Shown here: piece after piece, positions 15,797-24,148 of the stretch
Layout of the letters: each line of letters opens with the position of its first letter
How positions within the stretch are numbered: position 1 is the stretch's first letter
Assembly: GCA_934486495.1 (NCBI GenBank)
Contig: CAKSPW010000021.1
Span: forward strand, 1-32,202
Length of the DNA: 32,202 bases
Source: an uncultured Clostridia bacterium
GTDB lineage: Bacteria; Bacillota; Clostridia; UBA1381
Direction: 5' to 3'
Notes under the pieces: model-generated
The model's input: the letters and a program-made list of their open reading frames with translations, nothing else
Told to the model about the DNA's origin: nothing
Databases searched by the model: none
Translations under genes and position numbers: made by a program

Positions 15797-15834
15797 GGGG
15801 TGTAATGTGTTTCCGGCACAGTGCACTCCTCTTT
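15797..15834 (+). terminator. Possible weak terminator or attenuator after rlmB
   Basis: A 13-bp stem (15797-15809 with 15817-15829, loop TTTCCGG plus one base) has one mismatch and two wobble pairs. It is followed by TCTTTAAT, a poor T-run. It could reduce read-through from the lysC operon into the ACT/UPF0210 pair. Confidence 0.4.
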
Positions 15835-15872
15835 AATGCAGTGTCTGCTTTGATTGAAAGGAAGATTAATAA

Positions 15873-16142
15873 ATGAAAGCTGTTATAACTGTTATCGGAA
15901 AGGACAGAGTGGGAATCATTGCCGAGGTGAGCGCATTTTTGGCTGAAAATTCGGTGAATATATTGGATATTTCACAAACTATAATGCAGGATATGTTTTG
16001 CATGATTATGCTTGTTAAGTTTACAAATCCCGAAAAGACAATAGGTGATGTTTCGGAAAGACTTTCAAAGCTCGGCGAGAAGTCGGGGCTTTCAATCCAT
16101 GTTCAGCGTGAGGAAATTTTCAATTCCATGCACAGAATATAA
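15873..16142 (+). CDS. ACT domain protein, UPF0237 family
   Basis: An 89-residue protein that is almost only one ACT domain (VITVIGKDRVGIIAEVSAFLAENSVNILDISQTI), related to the GcvR-type ACT repressors. It has no catalytic or DNA-binding part, so it is likely a small amino-acid-binding regulator. Ribosome site GAAAGGAAG (15856-15864). It lies 15 bases before the UPF0210 gene, and the two families are often neighbours in Firmicutes, which suggests that it regulates or partners that protein. Confidence 0.92.
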   Translation: MKAVITVIGKDRVGIIAEVSAFLAENSVNILDISQTIMQDMFCMIMLVKFTNPEKTIGDVSERLSKLGEKSGLSIHVQREEIFNSMHRI

Positions 16143-16157
16143 CTTTGGGGGTGCAAA

Positions 16158-17525
16158 ATGATTAATCCTTTTGAAATAATGGAAACAATCAATATGATTG
16201 ACAAGGAAAATCTTGATATACGTACAATCACGATGGGAATATCGCTAAAAAGCTGCGCCGATCCCGATATTGATGTTTTATGCGAAAATATTTATAATAA
16301 AATAACAAAGTATGCAAAAAATCTTGTAAAAGTCGGCGAGAAAATAGAAAGACAATTCGGTATACCGATAATAAATAAACGAATAAGCGTTACACCTGTT
16401 TCGATGGTGCTTGAGCCTGTAAAAAATTTGAGCGTTGACGACTGCGTAAAGGCTGCAAAGGCGCTTGACAGGGCAGCAAAAGCTGTCGGAGTAAACTTTA
16501 TCGGCGGTTACAGTGCGCTTGTTCAAAAGGGCTATACAAACAACGAAAGAATTTTTATTGAATCAATTCCCGAAGCTCTCGCTTCAACGGATATTGTATG
16601 CTCAAGCGTAAACGTTGCTTCAACAAAGGCAGGAATAAATATGGATGCCGTTAAGCAAATGGGTGAGATAATAAAACGTGCGGCGGCGCTTACGGCGGAG
16701 TCGGGCGGATTTGCTTGTGCCAAGCTTGTGGTATTTTCAAATGCGGTTGAAGATAATCCGTTTATGGCGGGCGCTTTCCACGGCGACGGAGAGGGCGAAT
16801 GCGTTATAAATGTCGGTGTCAGCGGCCCGGGTGTTGTTAAATGTGCACTTGAGAAGGTTGCGGGTGAAGATTTCGGTGTTGTTGCCGATACAATCAAGAA
16901 AACGGCGTTTAAGATAACACGTATGGGACAGCTTGTGGCACAGGAGGCTTCAAGACGTCTTGATGTCCCGTTCGGAATAGTCGATTTGTCGCTTGCACCT
17001 ACCCCGGCGGTAGGCGACAGCGTTGCATATATACTTGAGGAAATGGGTCTTGAGCAGTGCGGAACACACGGTACAACCGCTGCGCTTGCACTTCTTAATG
17101 ATGCGGTTAAAAAGGGCGGTGTAATGGCGTCGAGCTATGTCGGCGGACTATCGGGCGCATTTATTCCGGTTAGTGAGGACGCAGGTATGATTGCGGCTTC
17201 AATGTCGGGTGCGCTTTCGCTTGAAAAGCTTGAGGCTATGACATGCGTATGCTCCGTGGGACTTGACATGATTGCAGTTCCCGGTGATACAAGCGCCGCA
17301 ACCATATCCGCAATTATAGCCGACGAGGCGGCAATCGGTATGGTCAATACAAAAACCACAGCTGTAAGAATAATTCCGGCACCGGGCAAAAAGGTCGGTG
17401 ACGTTGTGGAATTCGGCGGACTTCTCGGTTCAGGACCGGTTATGAAGGTAAGCAGTCTTTCAAGCGAGGAATTTATTTCGCGCGGCGGCAGAATTCCGGC
17501 ACCTATTCACAGTCTTAAGAATTGA
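16158..17525 (+). CDS. UPF0210 (DUF711, PFL-like) family protein
   Basis: A 455-residue protein of the UPF0210 family, which shares the fold of pyruvate formate-lyase-like enzymes but has no proven reaction. The N-terminus INPFEIMETINMIDKENLDIRTITMGISL and the segments FIGGYSALVQKG, GVSGPGVV, VAQEASRRL and GTHGTTAALA are typical of it. Length agrees with the family (about 450). The start ATG 16158 follows GGGGG (16145-16149). Its ACT partner precedes it. The V-ATPase operon starts 42 bases after its stop without an obvious terminator, so read-through is possible. Confidence 0.92.
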   Translation: MINPFEIMETINMIDKENLDIRTITMGISLKSCADPDIDVLCENIYNKITKYAKNLVKVGEKIERQFGIPIINKRISVTPVSMVLEPVKNLSVDDCVKAAKALDRAAKAVGVNFIGGYSALVQKGYTNNERIFIESIPEALASTDIVCSSVNVASTKAGINMDAVKQMGEIIKRAAALTAESGGFACAKLVVFSNAVEDNPFMAGAFHGDGEGECVINVGVSGPGVVKCALEKVAGEDFGVVADTIKKTAFKITRMGQLVAQEASRRLDVPFGIVDLSLAPTPAVGDSVAYILEEMGLEQCGTHGTTAALALLNDAVKKGGVMASSYVGGLSGAFIPVSEDAGMIAASMSGALSLEKLEAMTCVCSVGLDMIAVPGDTSAATISAIIADEAAIGMVNTKTTAVRIIPAPGKKVGDVVEFGGLLGSGPVMKVSSLSSEEFISRGGRIPAPIHSLKN

Positions 17526-17567
17526 TGCTTGGAGTTCTATGTAACATTCGAAAGGAAGGGACACATA

Positions 17568-17882
17568 ATGGACGAGCTTAAAGTTATAGACAAAATCATA
17601 AGTATAGAACAGGAAGCTCAGGAGCTTGTACGTGAGGCTGAAAATCAGGCAAAACAGCTCGAAAGCACTGCAAAGAAAAAGGCGGGGGAGCTTGAGGCTG
17701 ATATTTTAAGCAGAGCAAAGAAAAAATGTACCGCTATCAAGGAGATGGAGGATAAATTCGCATCGGATAAAATTGCCGACATAGAAACGCAGTTATCATC
17801 CAAAATGGCGTCGCTTGAGGCTCAGTATAATGAAAACAAGGATAAATGGGTGTCGAAAATCGTGTCGGATATTCTTGCATAA
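17568..17882 (+). CDS. V-type ATPase subunit G/H (peripheral stalk)
   Basis: A 104-residue, nearly all-helical coiled-coil protein rich in Glu, Lys and Ala. In V/A-type ATPases this small subunit (NtpF of Enterococcus, subunit G or H elsewhere) pairs with subunit E to form the stator stalk that links the A3B3 head to subunit I. The start ATG 17568 is placed 7 bases after AAGGAAGGG (17552-17560). The identification rests on position as first gene of the operon and on coiled-coil character, since the sequence itself is little conserved. Confidence 0.8.
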   Translation: MDELKVIDKIISIEQEAQELVREAENQAKQLESTAKKKAGELEADILSRAKKKCTAIKEMEDKFASDKIADIETQLSSKMASLEAQYNENKDKWVSKIVSDILA

Positions 17883-17923
17883 GGAATATTAAGCATTACG
17901 GTTTTTGAAAGGATGTGAGAGAA

Positions 17924-18952
17924 ATGAACAGCTACTGTGCGGTAAATGCGAAAATAAAGGCTATGTATGCCGACTGCCTGAAGGAAAAGGATTACGACAA
18001 TCTGATTGCAATGCATGATGTCGGGCAGGTATGCAGTTATCTCAAAAGCACTCCGGCATATGAGGATATTTTGAAAGATCTTACCGAAAGCGAAATGCAC
18101 AGAGGTACGGTCGAGCAAATCCTCAGTCATAAGCTGTTTACACAGTATATAAGGCTTTACAATTTTATGGATAAAGCGCACAGAGATATACTTAAGTTTT
18201 GGTTTATGCGTATGGAGGTCGAGTACCTAAAGCACCGTATACGATATATTTTCAATAACGAAAACGGTATTTACAAGGAAACGGAGGACGAGGGCAGCAC
18301 GTTTTTTACGGAGCATACAAAAATCAACTGTAAGCTTGCCGCAAACTCGAAAACATTGTCGGATTTTGTTGAGTCATGCATTGATACTCCGTACTACAAG
18401 CTTTTAAAAACTGCCGAGACGATAAAGTCGGACTACTTCTCGATAGGCATGATGCTTGACAGGCTTTATTACACGCTGCTTTGGAAGGCAAAGGATAAGC
18501 TGCCGAAGAGTGAAAAAACGGCGTTTGAAGCTTATGTCGGACCGATTTGCGATATGCTTAATATTATGTGGATATATCGGGGTAAGAAATATTTTGACTT
18601 TGACAGAGAGGTAATATACACATACTTAATTCCGGTGCATTACAGACTGTCGGAGGACAGCATAAAGCAAATGGTATCGGGAGAGGGTGCCGCATCTGTC
18701 GAATCCGTGGCGGCAAATACGAGGTATAAAGAGCTTTTTGACGGTGTCGGCGGCGAATATTTTATAGAAAAGAATTATTCGGCTCTTGAAATTAAAAACT
18801 CAAAGCGGCTTTTCGTAAACGAGCCTATGTCAATGGCTGCGATATTTGCTTATTTTAATCTTAAGGAGATTGAAATAAACAAGGTTACAACCATTATCGA
18901 GGGTGTAAGATACGGAAGCTCACCGGAGCTTTTAAAAGAATATATAAAATAA
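17924..18952 (+). CDS. V-type ATP synthase subunit C
   Basis: A 342-residue, mostly helical cytosolic subunit (NtpC/V-ATPase d-type) that joins the central rotor shaft to the membrane ring. Features are the N-terminal YCAVNAKIKAMYADCLKEKDYDNLI, the MRMEVEYLKHRIRYIF helix and the C-terminal FAYFNLKEIEINKVTTIIEGVRYG, the family signature that ends subunit C. ATG 17924 lies 10 bases after GAAAGGA. GTG 17915 is too close. It is moved to second place in the operon, see findings. Confidence 0.9.
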   Translation: MNSYCAVNAKIKAMYADCLKEKDYDNLIAMHDVGQVCSYLKSTPAYEDILKDLTESEMHRGTVEQILSHKLFTQYIRLYNFMDKAHRDILKFWFMRMEVEYLKHRIRYIFNNENGIYKETEDEGSTFFTEHTKINCKLAANSKTLSDFVESCIDTPYYKLLKTAETIKSDYFSIGMMLDRLYYTLLWKAKDKLPKSEKTAFEAYVGPICDMLNIMWIYRGKKYFDFDREVIYTYLIPVHYRLSEDSIKQMVSGEGAASVESVAANTRYKELFDGVGGEYFIEKNYSALEIKNSKRLFVNEPMSMAAIFAYFNLKEIEINKVTTIIEGVRYGSSPELLKEYIK

Positions 18953-18995
18953 GGCGGTTATATGTTTCCGCAGAAAATATTAAGGGGATGATAAA

Positions 18996-20891
18996 GTGGC
19001 GATTGTAAAAATGAAATCGGTTACGATAGCAGGGCCTATCGAGCGGTTTTACGCAATCCTTGATAAGTACATCTGTGATAAACAGCTGCATCTTGAGGAT
19101 GCAATGACTGTGCTTTCCAAAAAGGAAAAGCTTTATCGGTTTGATGACGCAAGTAATTATGATCCGATTATAAAGCGTATCGAGGATATATACAGCCGCT
19201 CCGGTATGACGCTTAAGGCTATGCAGCAAACCGGAGAGAAGGAAATGAGCCGTGAGGAAATGGAAAACAGAATTTCCGAAATAGAGGCGCTTGTTTCAGA
19301 GGATAACCAAAAGCTTTTAAATCTTGAAAAGGAGCGTGAGCATTGCCGCAACATACTTAAGGTAAACAGCTACTTTTTAAATATCGAAACGGATATGTCG
19401 GCTGTTATGAATTTTAAGTTTATGGGATATGCTTTCGGTCATATGCCAAAGAGCAGTTACAGAACGCTCAATACTTATTTGTCGGATCTTGATGTTATAT
19501 TTGTTAAAACCGATGAGGATTCGCAGTATGTGTGGGGGTTTTATTTTACCCCGTCAAAGGGCTCGGATAAAATTGATGAGATTTTCTCGTCGCTTTACTT
19601 CGAGGCTATAGATATTCCTCCCGAGTGCGGCGGAGTACCGAGCGAGATTAAAGACAAATATACAAAAAAGATTGCCGAGCTTGAAAAGTCAATTTCCGAG
19701 ATGAGGAGCCGTGTGGCAAACGGTCTTGCAATTGACGCGGATGAGCTTGCGGAGATTTATTCTCTTGCGCAGAAGCGTAAAATGCTCAGCGACATAAGAA
19801 AAAAGGCTGTTCACAGCCGTGACTTTTTCTATCTCGTCGGCTGGATGCCCGACAGCGATGTCAAAAAGCTCAATAAGCAGCTTGAAAATAAGAAAGAGCC
19901 TATCATGTTTGTGGCAACGGAGCCTGACAAGGGCTTTGAAATAAAGCCGCCGACAATGCTTAAGAACAATCCTGTGTTTAAGCCGTTTGAGATGTTTGTG
20001 AAGATGTACGGACTCCCCGATTACACAGAGATTGACCCGACGCCCGTACTTGCTCTTACGTACATTATATTCTTCGGAATAATGTTCGGTGACGTGGGAC
20101 AGAGTGCTGTGTTTGCGCTTGTCGGACTTCTTGTTTACAGGATTAAGAAAATATCGCTTGCCGGAATACTCGGAATGGTAGGCTTATCGGGTGTTGTATT
20201 CGGATTCATCTATGGAAGTATTTTCGGAAACGAGGAAATACTCACGCCGATAGTATCGCCTATGCACAGTATAAACGAAATGCTTATAGTTACAATCGGA
20301 GTCGGAGTGGGAATAATTATTATAGGTCTTATTCTCAATATTATAAACTCCTTTAGGGGCGGACGACCCGGTGAGGCAATATTCGGTCACAACGGTATGG
20401 CGGGACTTTTGTTCTATACAACTCTTATCGCATTTGCACTTTCCAAGGTGACGGGACTTTTCCAAATGCCGGGCAAAGCTGTTGCGGTAGTTGTGGTTAT
20501 ATCGGTTTTGTGTATGTATCTGAGTGAGCCGCTCGGAAAGCTGATTGAGGGCAAGAAAAAGTGGCTCCCGACAGACGGTATGTTTTATGTTGAAAACTTA
20601 TTTGAGATGTTTGAGGTTATTTTGAGCTTCTTTACAAATACAATCTCATTCCTTCGTGTCGGTGCGTTTGCCATTGTTCACGTAGGTATGATGATGGTTG
20701 TATCTGTTTTGGCGAAAAACGGCGGCGTCGGCGGAATTATCGTTACGGTGCTCGGTAACATTCTCGTTATGGGACTTGAGGGACTAATTGTCGGTATACA
20801 GGTGCTCAGACTTGAATATTACGAAATGTTCAGTCGTTATTTCAGCGGACAGGGCAGAGAGTTCATATCCGTCAACAAAAATGTTAAATAA
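18996..20891 (+). CDS. V-type ATP synthase subunit I
   Basis: A 631-residue membrane stator subunit (NtpI, V-ATPase a subunit). The GTG start 18996 is backed by AAGGGGA (18982-18988). Residues 1 to about 335 form the long cytosolic coiled-coil and ferredoxin-like arm. After about 345 come seven or eight membrane helices, beginning TYIIFFGIMFGDVGQSAVFALVG. The essential ion-channel arginine lies in ISFLRVGAFAIVHVGMM (R554). It works with the K ring to carry the ions that drive or are driven by A3B3 rotation. Confidence 0.95.
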   Translation: MAIVKMKSVTIAGPIERFYAILDKYICDKQLHLEDAMTVLSKKEKLYRFDDASNYDPIIKRIEDIYSRSGMTLKAMQQTGEKEMSREEMENRISEIEALVSEDNQKLLNLEKEREHCRNILKVNSYFLNIETDMSAVMNFKFMGYAFGHMPKSSYRTLNTYLSDLDVIFVKTDEDSQYVWGFYFTPSKGSDKIDEIFSSLYFEAIDIPPECGGVPSEIKDKYTKKIAELEKSISEMRSRVANGLAIDADELAEIYSLAQKRKMLSDIRKKAVHSRDFFYLVGWMPDSDVKKLNKQLENKKEPIMFVATEPDKGFEIKPPTMLKNNPVFKPFEMFVKMYGLPDYTEIDPTPVLALTYIIFFGIMFGDVGQSAVFALVGLLVYRIKKISLAGILGMVGLSGVVFGFIYGSIFGNEEILTPIVSPMHSINEMLIVTIGVGVGIIIIGLILNIINSFRGGRPGEAIFGHNGMAGLLFYTTLIAFALSKVTGLFQMPGKAVAVVVVISVLCMYLSEPLGKLIEGKKKWLPTDGMFYVENLFEMFEVILSFFTNTISFLRVGAFAIVHVGMMMVVSVLAKNGGVGGIIVTVLGNILVMGLEGLIVGIQVLRLEYYEMFSRYFSGQGREFISVNKNVK

Positions 20892-20918
20892 GTTAATAAT
20901 TTTTAGGAGGAATTTAAA

Positions 20919-21338
20919 ATGATGTTAAAGGTATTGTGTGTATTGGTTATGCTTAGTATTGCTGTTCCGTTTGTGTGGTTTTATGCAAACGGCAAGAAGA
21001 ACGCAAAGCAGTGCTTGCTTATGAATATCATAAGCTTTGCAAGCTTTTTATCACTTGCACTTATAAATATAATCGGCGGCGGAATTGTAGCATATGCCGC
21101 AGGCGATGCAGCTGATGCTGTTTCGGTAGGTCTCGGACTTAAATATATCGGTGCCGCTCTTTCAACGGGTCTTTCCGGTATCGGTGGCGGTATAGCCGTT
21201 GCAAGTGCCGCAAGTGCCGCAATCGGCGCAATGAGCGAAAATGAAAAAATCATGGGTAAAACTCTTATCTTCGTTGCTCTTGCAGAAGGTATCGCTCTTT
21301 ACGGTCTTGTTATTTCTATCCTTATTATCAACGGCTAA
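20919..21338 (+). CDS. V-type ATP synthase subunit K (proteolipid ring)
   Basis: A 139-residue proteolipid with a strong ribosome site TTAGGAGG. An N-terminal extension with two hydrophobic stretches (about 4-22 and 33-62) precedes one c-subunit hairpin: LGLKYIGAALSTGLSGIGGGIAVA and IFVALAEGIALYGLVISILI. The ion-binding carboxylate is E123. Enterococcus NtpK has two hairpins (four helices); here only one hairpin is recognisable as such. No glutamine ligand on the first helix nor Ser/Thr right after the Glu is seen, features of sodium-binding rings, so protons are a fair guess only. Confidence 0.93.
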   Translation: MMLKVLCVLVMLSIAVPFVWFYANGKKNAKQCLLMNIISFASFLSLALINIIGGGIVAYAAGDAADAVSVGLGLKYIGAALSTGLSGIGGGIAVASAASAAIGAMSENEKIMGKTLIFVALAEGIALYGLVISILIING

Positions 21339-21374
21339 AATATCAGGCAGCGACAAAAAGGAGTTAATGGTTAT

Positions 21375-21683
21375 ATGAAAATTTATCTTATAAGCGATAA
21401 TATTGACACACTTGTCGGTATGCGCCTTGCCGGTATTGACGGCAGCGTTGTACACGGCGCGGAGGAAACGGAAAAGGCTGTCAGGGAAACGATTGAAAAT
21501 CCCGAAATAGGTGTGCTTCTCATAACCGAAAAGGCAGCAGAATCCGTAAAAGACTACATAAGAGAACTTAAAATAACAATTCATACTCCGCTTATAACCG
21601 AAATTCCCGACAGACACGGAAGCCGTGATATAGCAGGCAGTATTCAGAGCCTTGTATCAGAGTCGATAGGCTTAAAACTGTAA
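21375..21683 (+). CDS. V-type ATP synthase subunit F
   Basis: A 102-residue CheY-like-fold subunit (NtpG in Enterococcus) attached to the central shaft subunit D. MKIYLISDNIDTLVGMRLAGIDGSV, VLLITEKAAESV and PLITEIPDRHG are the usual family segments. The ribosome site AAAAAGGAG (21355-21363) is 11 bases before ATG 21375. Confidence 0.93.
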   Translation: MKIYLISDNIDTLVGMRLAGIDGSVVHGAEETEKAVRETIENPEIGVLLITEKAAESVKDYIRELKITIHTPLITEIPDRHGSRDIAGSIQSLVSESIGLKL

Positions 21684-21719
21684 AGTATGTAATACAGCAA
21701 ACCGAAAGGAATGATATTA

Positions 21720-22319
21720 ATGGATAACGAATTTGAAGAGAAGCTGCGCTCGTTTAAGTCGGTTGTTTTAAGAGAGGCCAAGACTAAAGGCGAAAAAAAG
21801 CTTGATAAAACGATGAAGAAAACAAATGACACCATGGAGAAAAACGAAACTGAATATTTGAGCGAGGCATATGAGAAAATTCAGAATAAAATCCGCTCAA
21901 TAAGACGTGAGGATAACGAAAAGGTTCTTCAGGCGGATATTGAGGCGAGAAGAAAGCTTTTAAAGGCTCGCGAAGAAATTGTAAACAAGGTTTTTGATGA
22001 GGCAAAGGGTAAGCTTTTGGAGTTTAAGGCTACGGATGAGTATTCGGCTTGGCTTAAAAGCAAAATAGGCAATGCTGTATCCGAACTCGGAGAAGGGAAG
22101 CTTTCGGCTATGTTTTCTGCCGATGACCGAGCAGCTGCCGAGAAGATAGCCGACAGCTATCCCGATGTTAAATTCATTTTTGAGGATACTGATGAAATCG
22201 GCGGCGTTCGCATTTATAACGAGGACAAAAAAACTGCCGTTGATTACAGATTTTCGGAGCTTCTTGCGGCGCAAAGAGCGGAGTTCTTGCACGTGGGCGG
22301 CTTGACTATCAATGAATAA
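21720..22319 (+). CDS. V-type ATP synthase subunit E
   Basis: A 199-residue peripheral-stalk subunit (NtpE). Residues 1 to about 110 form a long charged coiled coil, and the C-terminal globular domain ends with DYRFSELLAAQRAEFLHVGGLTIN. It pairs with the G/H subunit at the start of the operon. The start is ATG 21720, 9 bases after GAAAGGA. ATG 21711 directly abuts that site. Confidence 0.92.
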   Translation: MDNEFEEKLRSFKSVVLREAKTKGEKKLDKTMKKTNDTMEKNETEYLSEAYEKIQNKIRSIRREDNEKVLQADIEARRKLLKAREEIVNKVFDEAKGKLLEFKATDEYSAWLKSKIGNAVSELGEGKLSAMFSADDRAAAEKIADSYPDVKFIFEDTDEIGGVRIYNEDKKTAVDYRFSELLAAQRAEFLHVGGLTINE

Positions 22320-22335
22320 AGAGGGGATATGACGT

Positions 22336-24093
22336 ATGGAAGAAACAAAAGGCTATATTTTTGGCATAAACGGGCCTGTTGTTAAGGTAAAGGGAAGCGA
22401 CAGCTTCGGTATGCAGGAGATGGTATATGTCGGAGAAAATCGTCTTATCGGTGAGGTTATAGGCGTAAAAGAGGACACAACCGTTGTTCAGGTATACGAG
22501 GAAACAACGGGACTTAAGGTCGGCGAGCCTGTTGTCGGATACGGACGTCCGCTTTCTGTAACGCTTGCACCGGGCATTTTGTGCAATATCTTTGACGGTA
22601 TAGAAAGACCGCTTAAGGAAATACGTGAAATTTCCGGTGTATTTATTGAAAAAGGTCTTAAGATTAATGCCCTTGATGAGAATAAAAAGTGGACGGTGAC
22701 AATGCTTGCGTCTGTCGGAGATGAAGTCGGCGGCGGCAGCATTATAGCGGAAGTACCCGAAACGGGACTTATTACGCACAGAGTAATGATTCCGCCTTAC
22801 AACAGCGGTAAAATTGTGTGGGTTGCCGAAAACGGTGAATACACAATAAACGATACTATCGCAAAATTAGATGACGGAACGGAGATAAAGCTTCGTCAGG
22901 AATGGCCTATCAAAACCGCAAGACCGTATTCTGTTCGTCAGCCTATTTCAAAACCGCTTGTAACTGGACAGAGAGTCGTTGACGCAATGTTTCCGCTTGC
23001 AAAGGGCGGTGCTGCGGCAATTCCGGGCGGATTCGGAACGGGCAAAACAATGACTCAGCATCAGCTTGCAAAATGGTGCGATGCGGATATAATTGTGTAT
23101 ATCGGCTGCGGAGAGCGCGGTAACGAAATGACGCAGGTTCTAAACGAGTTTTCAGAGCTTATTGACCCGAAATCGAACAAGCCGCTTCTTGACAGAACGG
23201 TGCTTATTGCAAATACGTCAAATATGCCTGTTGCAGCCCGTGAGGCAAGTATTTACACTGGTGTTACACTGGCGGAGTATTATCGTGATATGGGTTATCA
23301 TGTTGCGCTTATGGCGGACTCAACATCAAGATGGGCAGAGGCGCTTCGTGAAATATCGGGACGACTTGAAGAAATGCCGGCAGAGGAAGGATTCCCCGCT
23401 TATCTTGCGTCAAGACTGTCACAGTTTTACGAAAGAGCAGGCTATGTGACAAACTTAAACGGCAGTGAGGGCTCTGTAAGTATTATAGGAGCCGTATCAC
23501 CTCAGGGCGGCGACTTTTCCGAACCTGTAACGCAGAATACAAAGCGTTTCATAAGATGCTTTCTTGCCCTTGATAAGAGCCTTGCATATGCAAGACACTA
23601 TCCGGCAATCGCATGGCTTGACAGCTATTCGGAATACATTCCCGATCTCGAAGCGTGGTTTAAGGAAAATGCTGCGCCCGATTTCATAGATAAGAGAAAT
23701 AAAATAATGGCAATACTTCAGGAGGAAAGCAGTCTTATGGAGATAGTTAAGCTCATAGGTGCGGACGTTCTTCCCGACAGCCAAAAGGCTACTCTTGAGG
23801 TTGCAAGAATAATAAGACTCGGATTTTTACAGCAAAACGCATTTCATCCCGAGGATACGTATGTCCCGCTTGAAAAGCAGAATAAAATGATGGATATTAT
23901 ACTTAAGTTTGACGAAAGAATGAAAGAAATAGTTGAGGATGGAATTGTTCTCTCAAGCGTTTCGAAAACAGGCATTGCCGATGAAATTATTCGTGTTAAG
24001 TATACTATCGCAAACAATGATCTCGGTCAGTTTGCAAAGCTTTCAAGAAAAATTGATGATGTGTTCGATGAATTAATACAGAGCAATTCATAA
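22336..24093 (+). CDS. V-type ATP synthase catalytic subunit A
   Basis: A 585-residue catalytic subunit (NtpA). The N-terminal beta-barrel (KGYIFGINGPVVKVKG) is followed by the bulge domain (about 110-190) and the nucleotide-binding core. The Walker A loop is GGFGTGKT (231-238, K237). The catalytic Glu segment CGERGNEMTQVL and the Walker B region VALMADSTSRWAEALREISGRLEEMP are intact. The full length (about 585-590) rules out an F-type alpha/beta subunit. Three copies alternate with subunit B in the head. Ribosome site GAGGGGA. Confidence 0.98.
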   Translation: MEETKGYIFGINGPVVKVKGSDSFGMQEMVYVGENRLIGEVIGVKEDTTVVQVYEETTGLKVGEPVVGYGRPLSVTLAPGILCNIFDGIERPLKEIREISGVFIEKGLKINALDENKKWTVTMLASVGDEVGGGSIIAEVPETGLITHRVMIPPYNSGKIVWVAENGEYTINDTIAKLDDGTEIKLRQEWPIKTARPYSVRQPISKPLVTGQRVVDAMFPLAKGGAAAIPGGFGTGKTMTQHQLAKWCDADIIVYIGCGERGNEMTQVLNEFSELIDPKSNKPLLDRTVLIANTSNMPVAAREASIYTGVTLAEYYRDMGYHVALMADSTSRWAEALREISGRLEEMPAEEGFPAYLASRLSQFYERAGYVTNLNGSEGSVSIIGAVSPQGGDFSEPVTQNTKRFIRCFLALDKSLAYARHYPAIAWLDSYSEYIPDLEAWFKENAAPDFIDKRNKIMAILQEESSLMEIVKLIGADVLPDSQKATLEVARIIRLGFLQQNAFHPEDTYVPLEKQNKMMDIILKFDERMKEIVEDGIVLSSVSKTGIADEIIRVKYTIANNDLGQFAKLSRKIDDVFDELIQSNS

Positions 24094-24098
24094 TCGAC

Positions 24099-24124
24099 GC
24101 AGGCTTTGATATTTCAAGGTCTGT
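24099..24124 (+). other. Hairpin between the genes of subunits A and B
   Basis: CAGGCTTTGA (24100-24109) pairs with TCAAGGTCTG (24114-24123) with two wobble pairs and a 4-base loop. It is followed by TGCAGG, not by T, so it is not a terminator. It might mark an RNA-processing or stabilising site before the subunit B ribosome site. Confidence 0.3.
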
Positions 24125-24148
24125 TGCAGGAAGGGAATGAAAATACAA

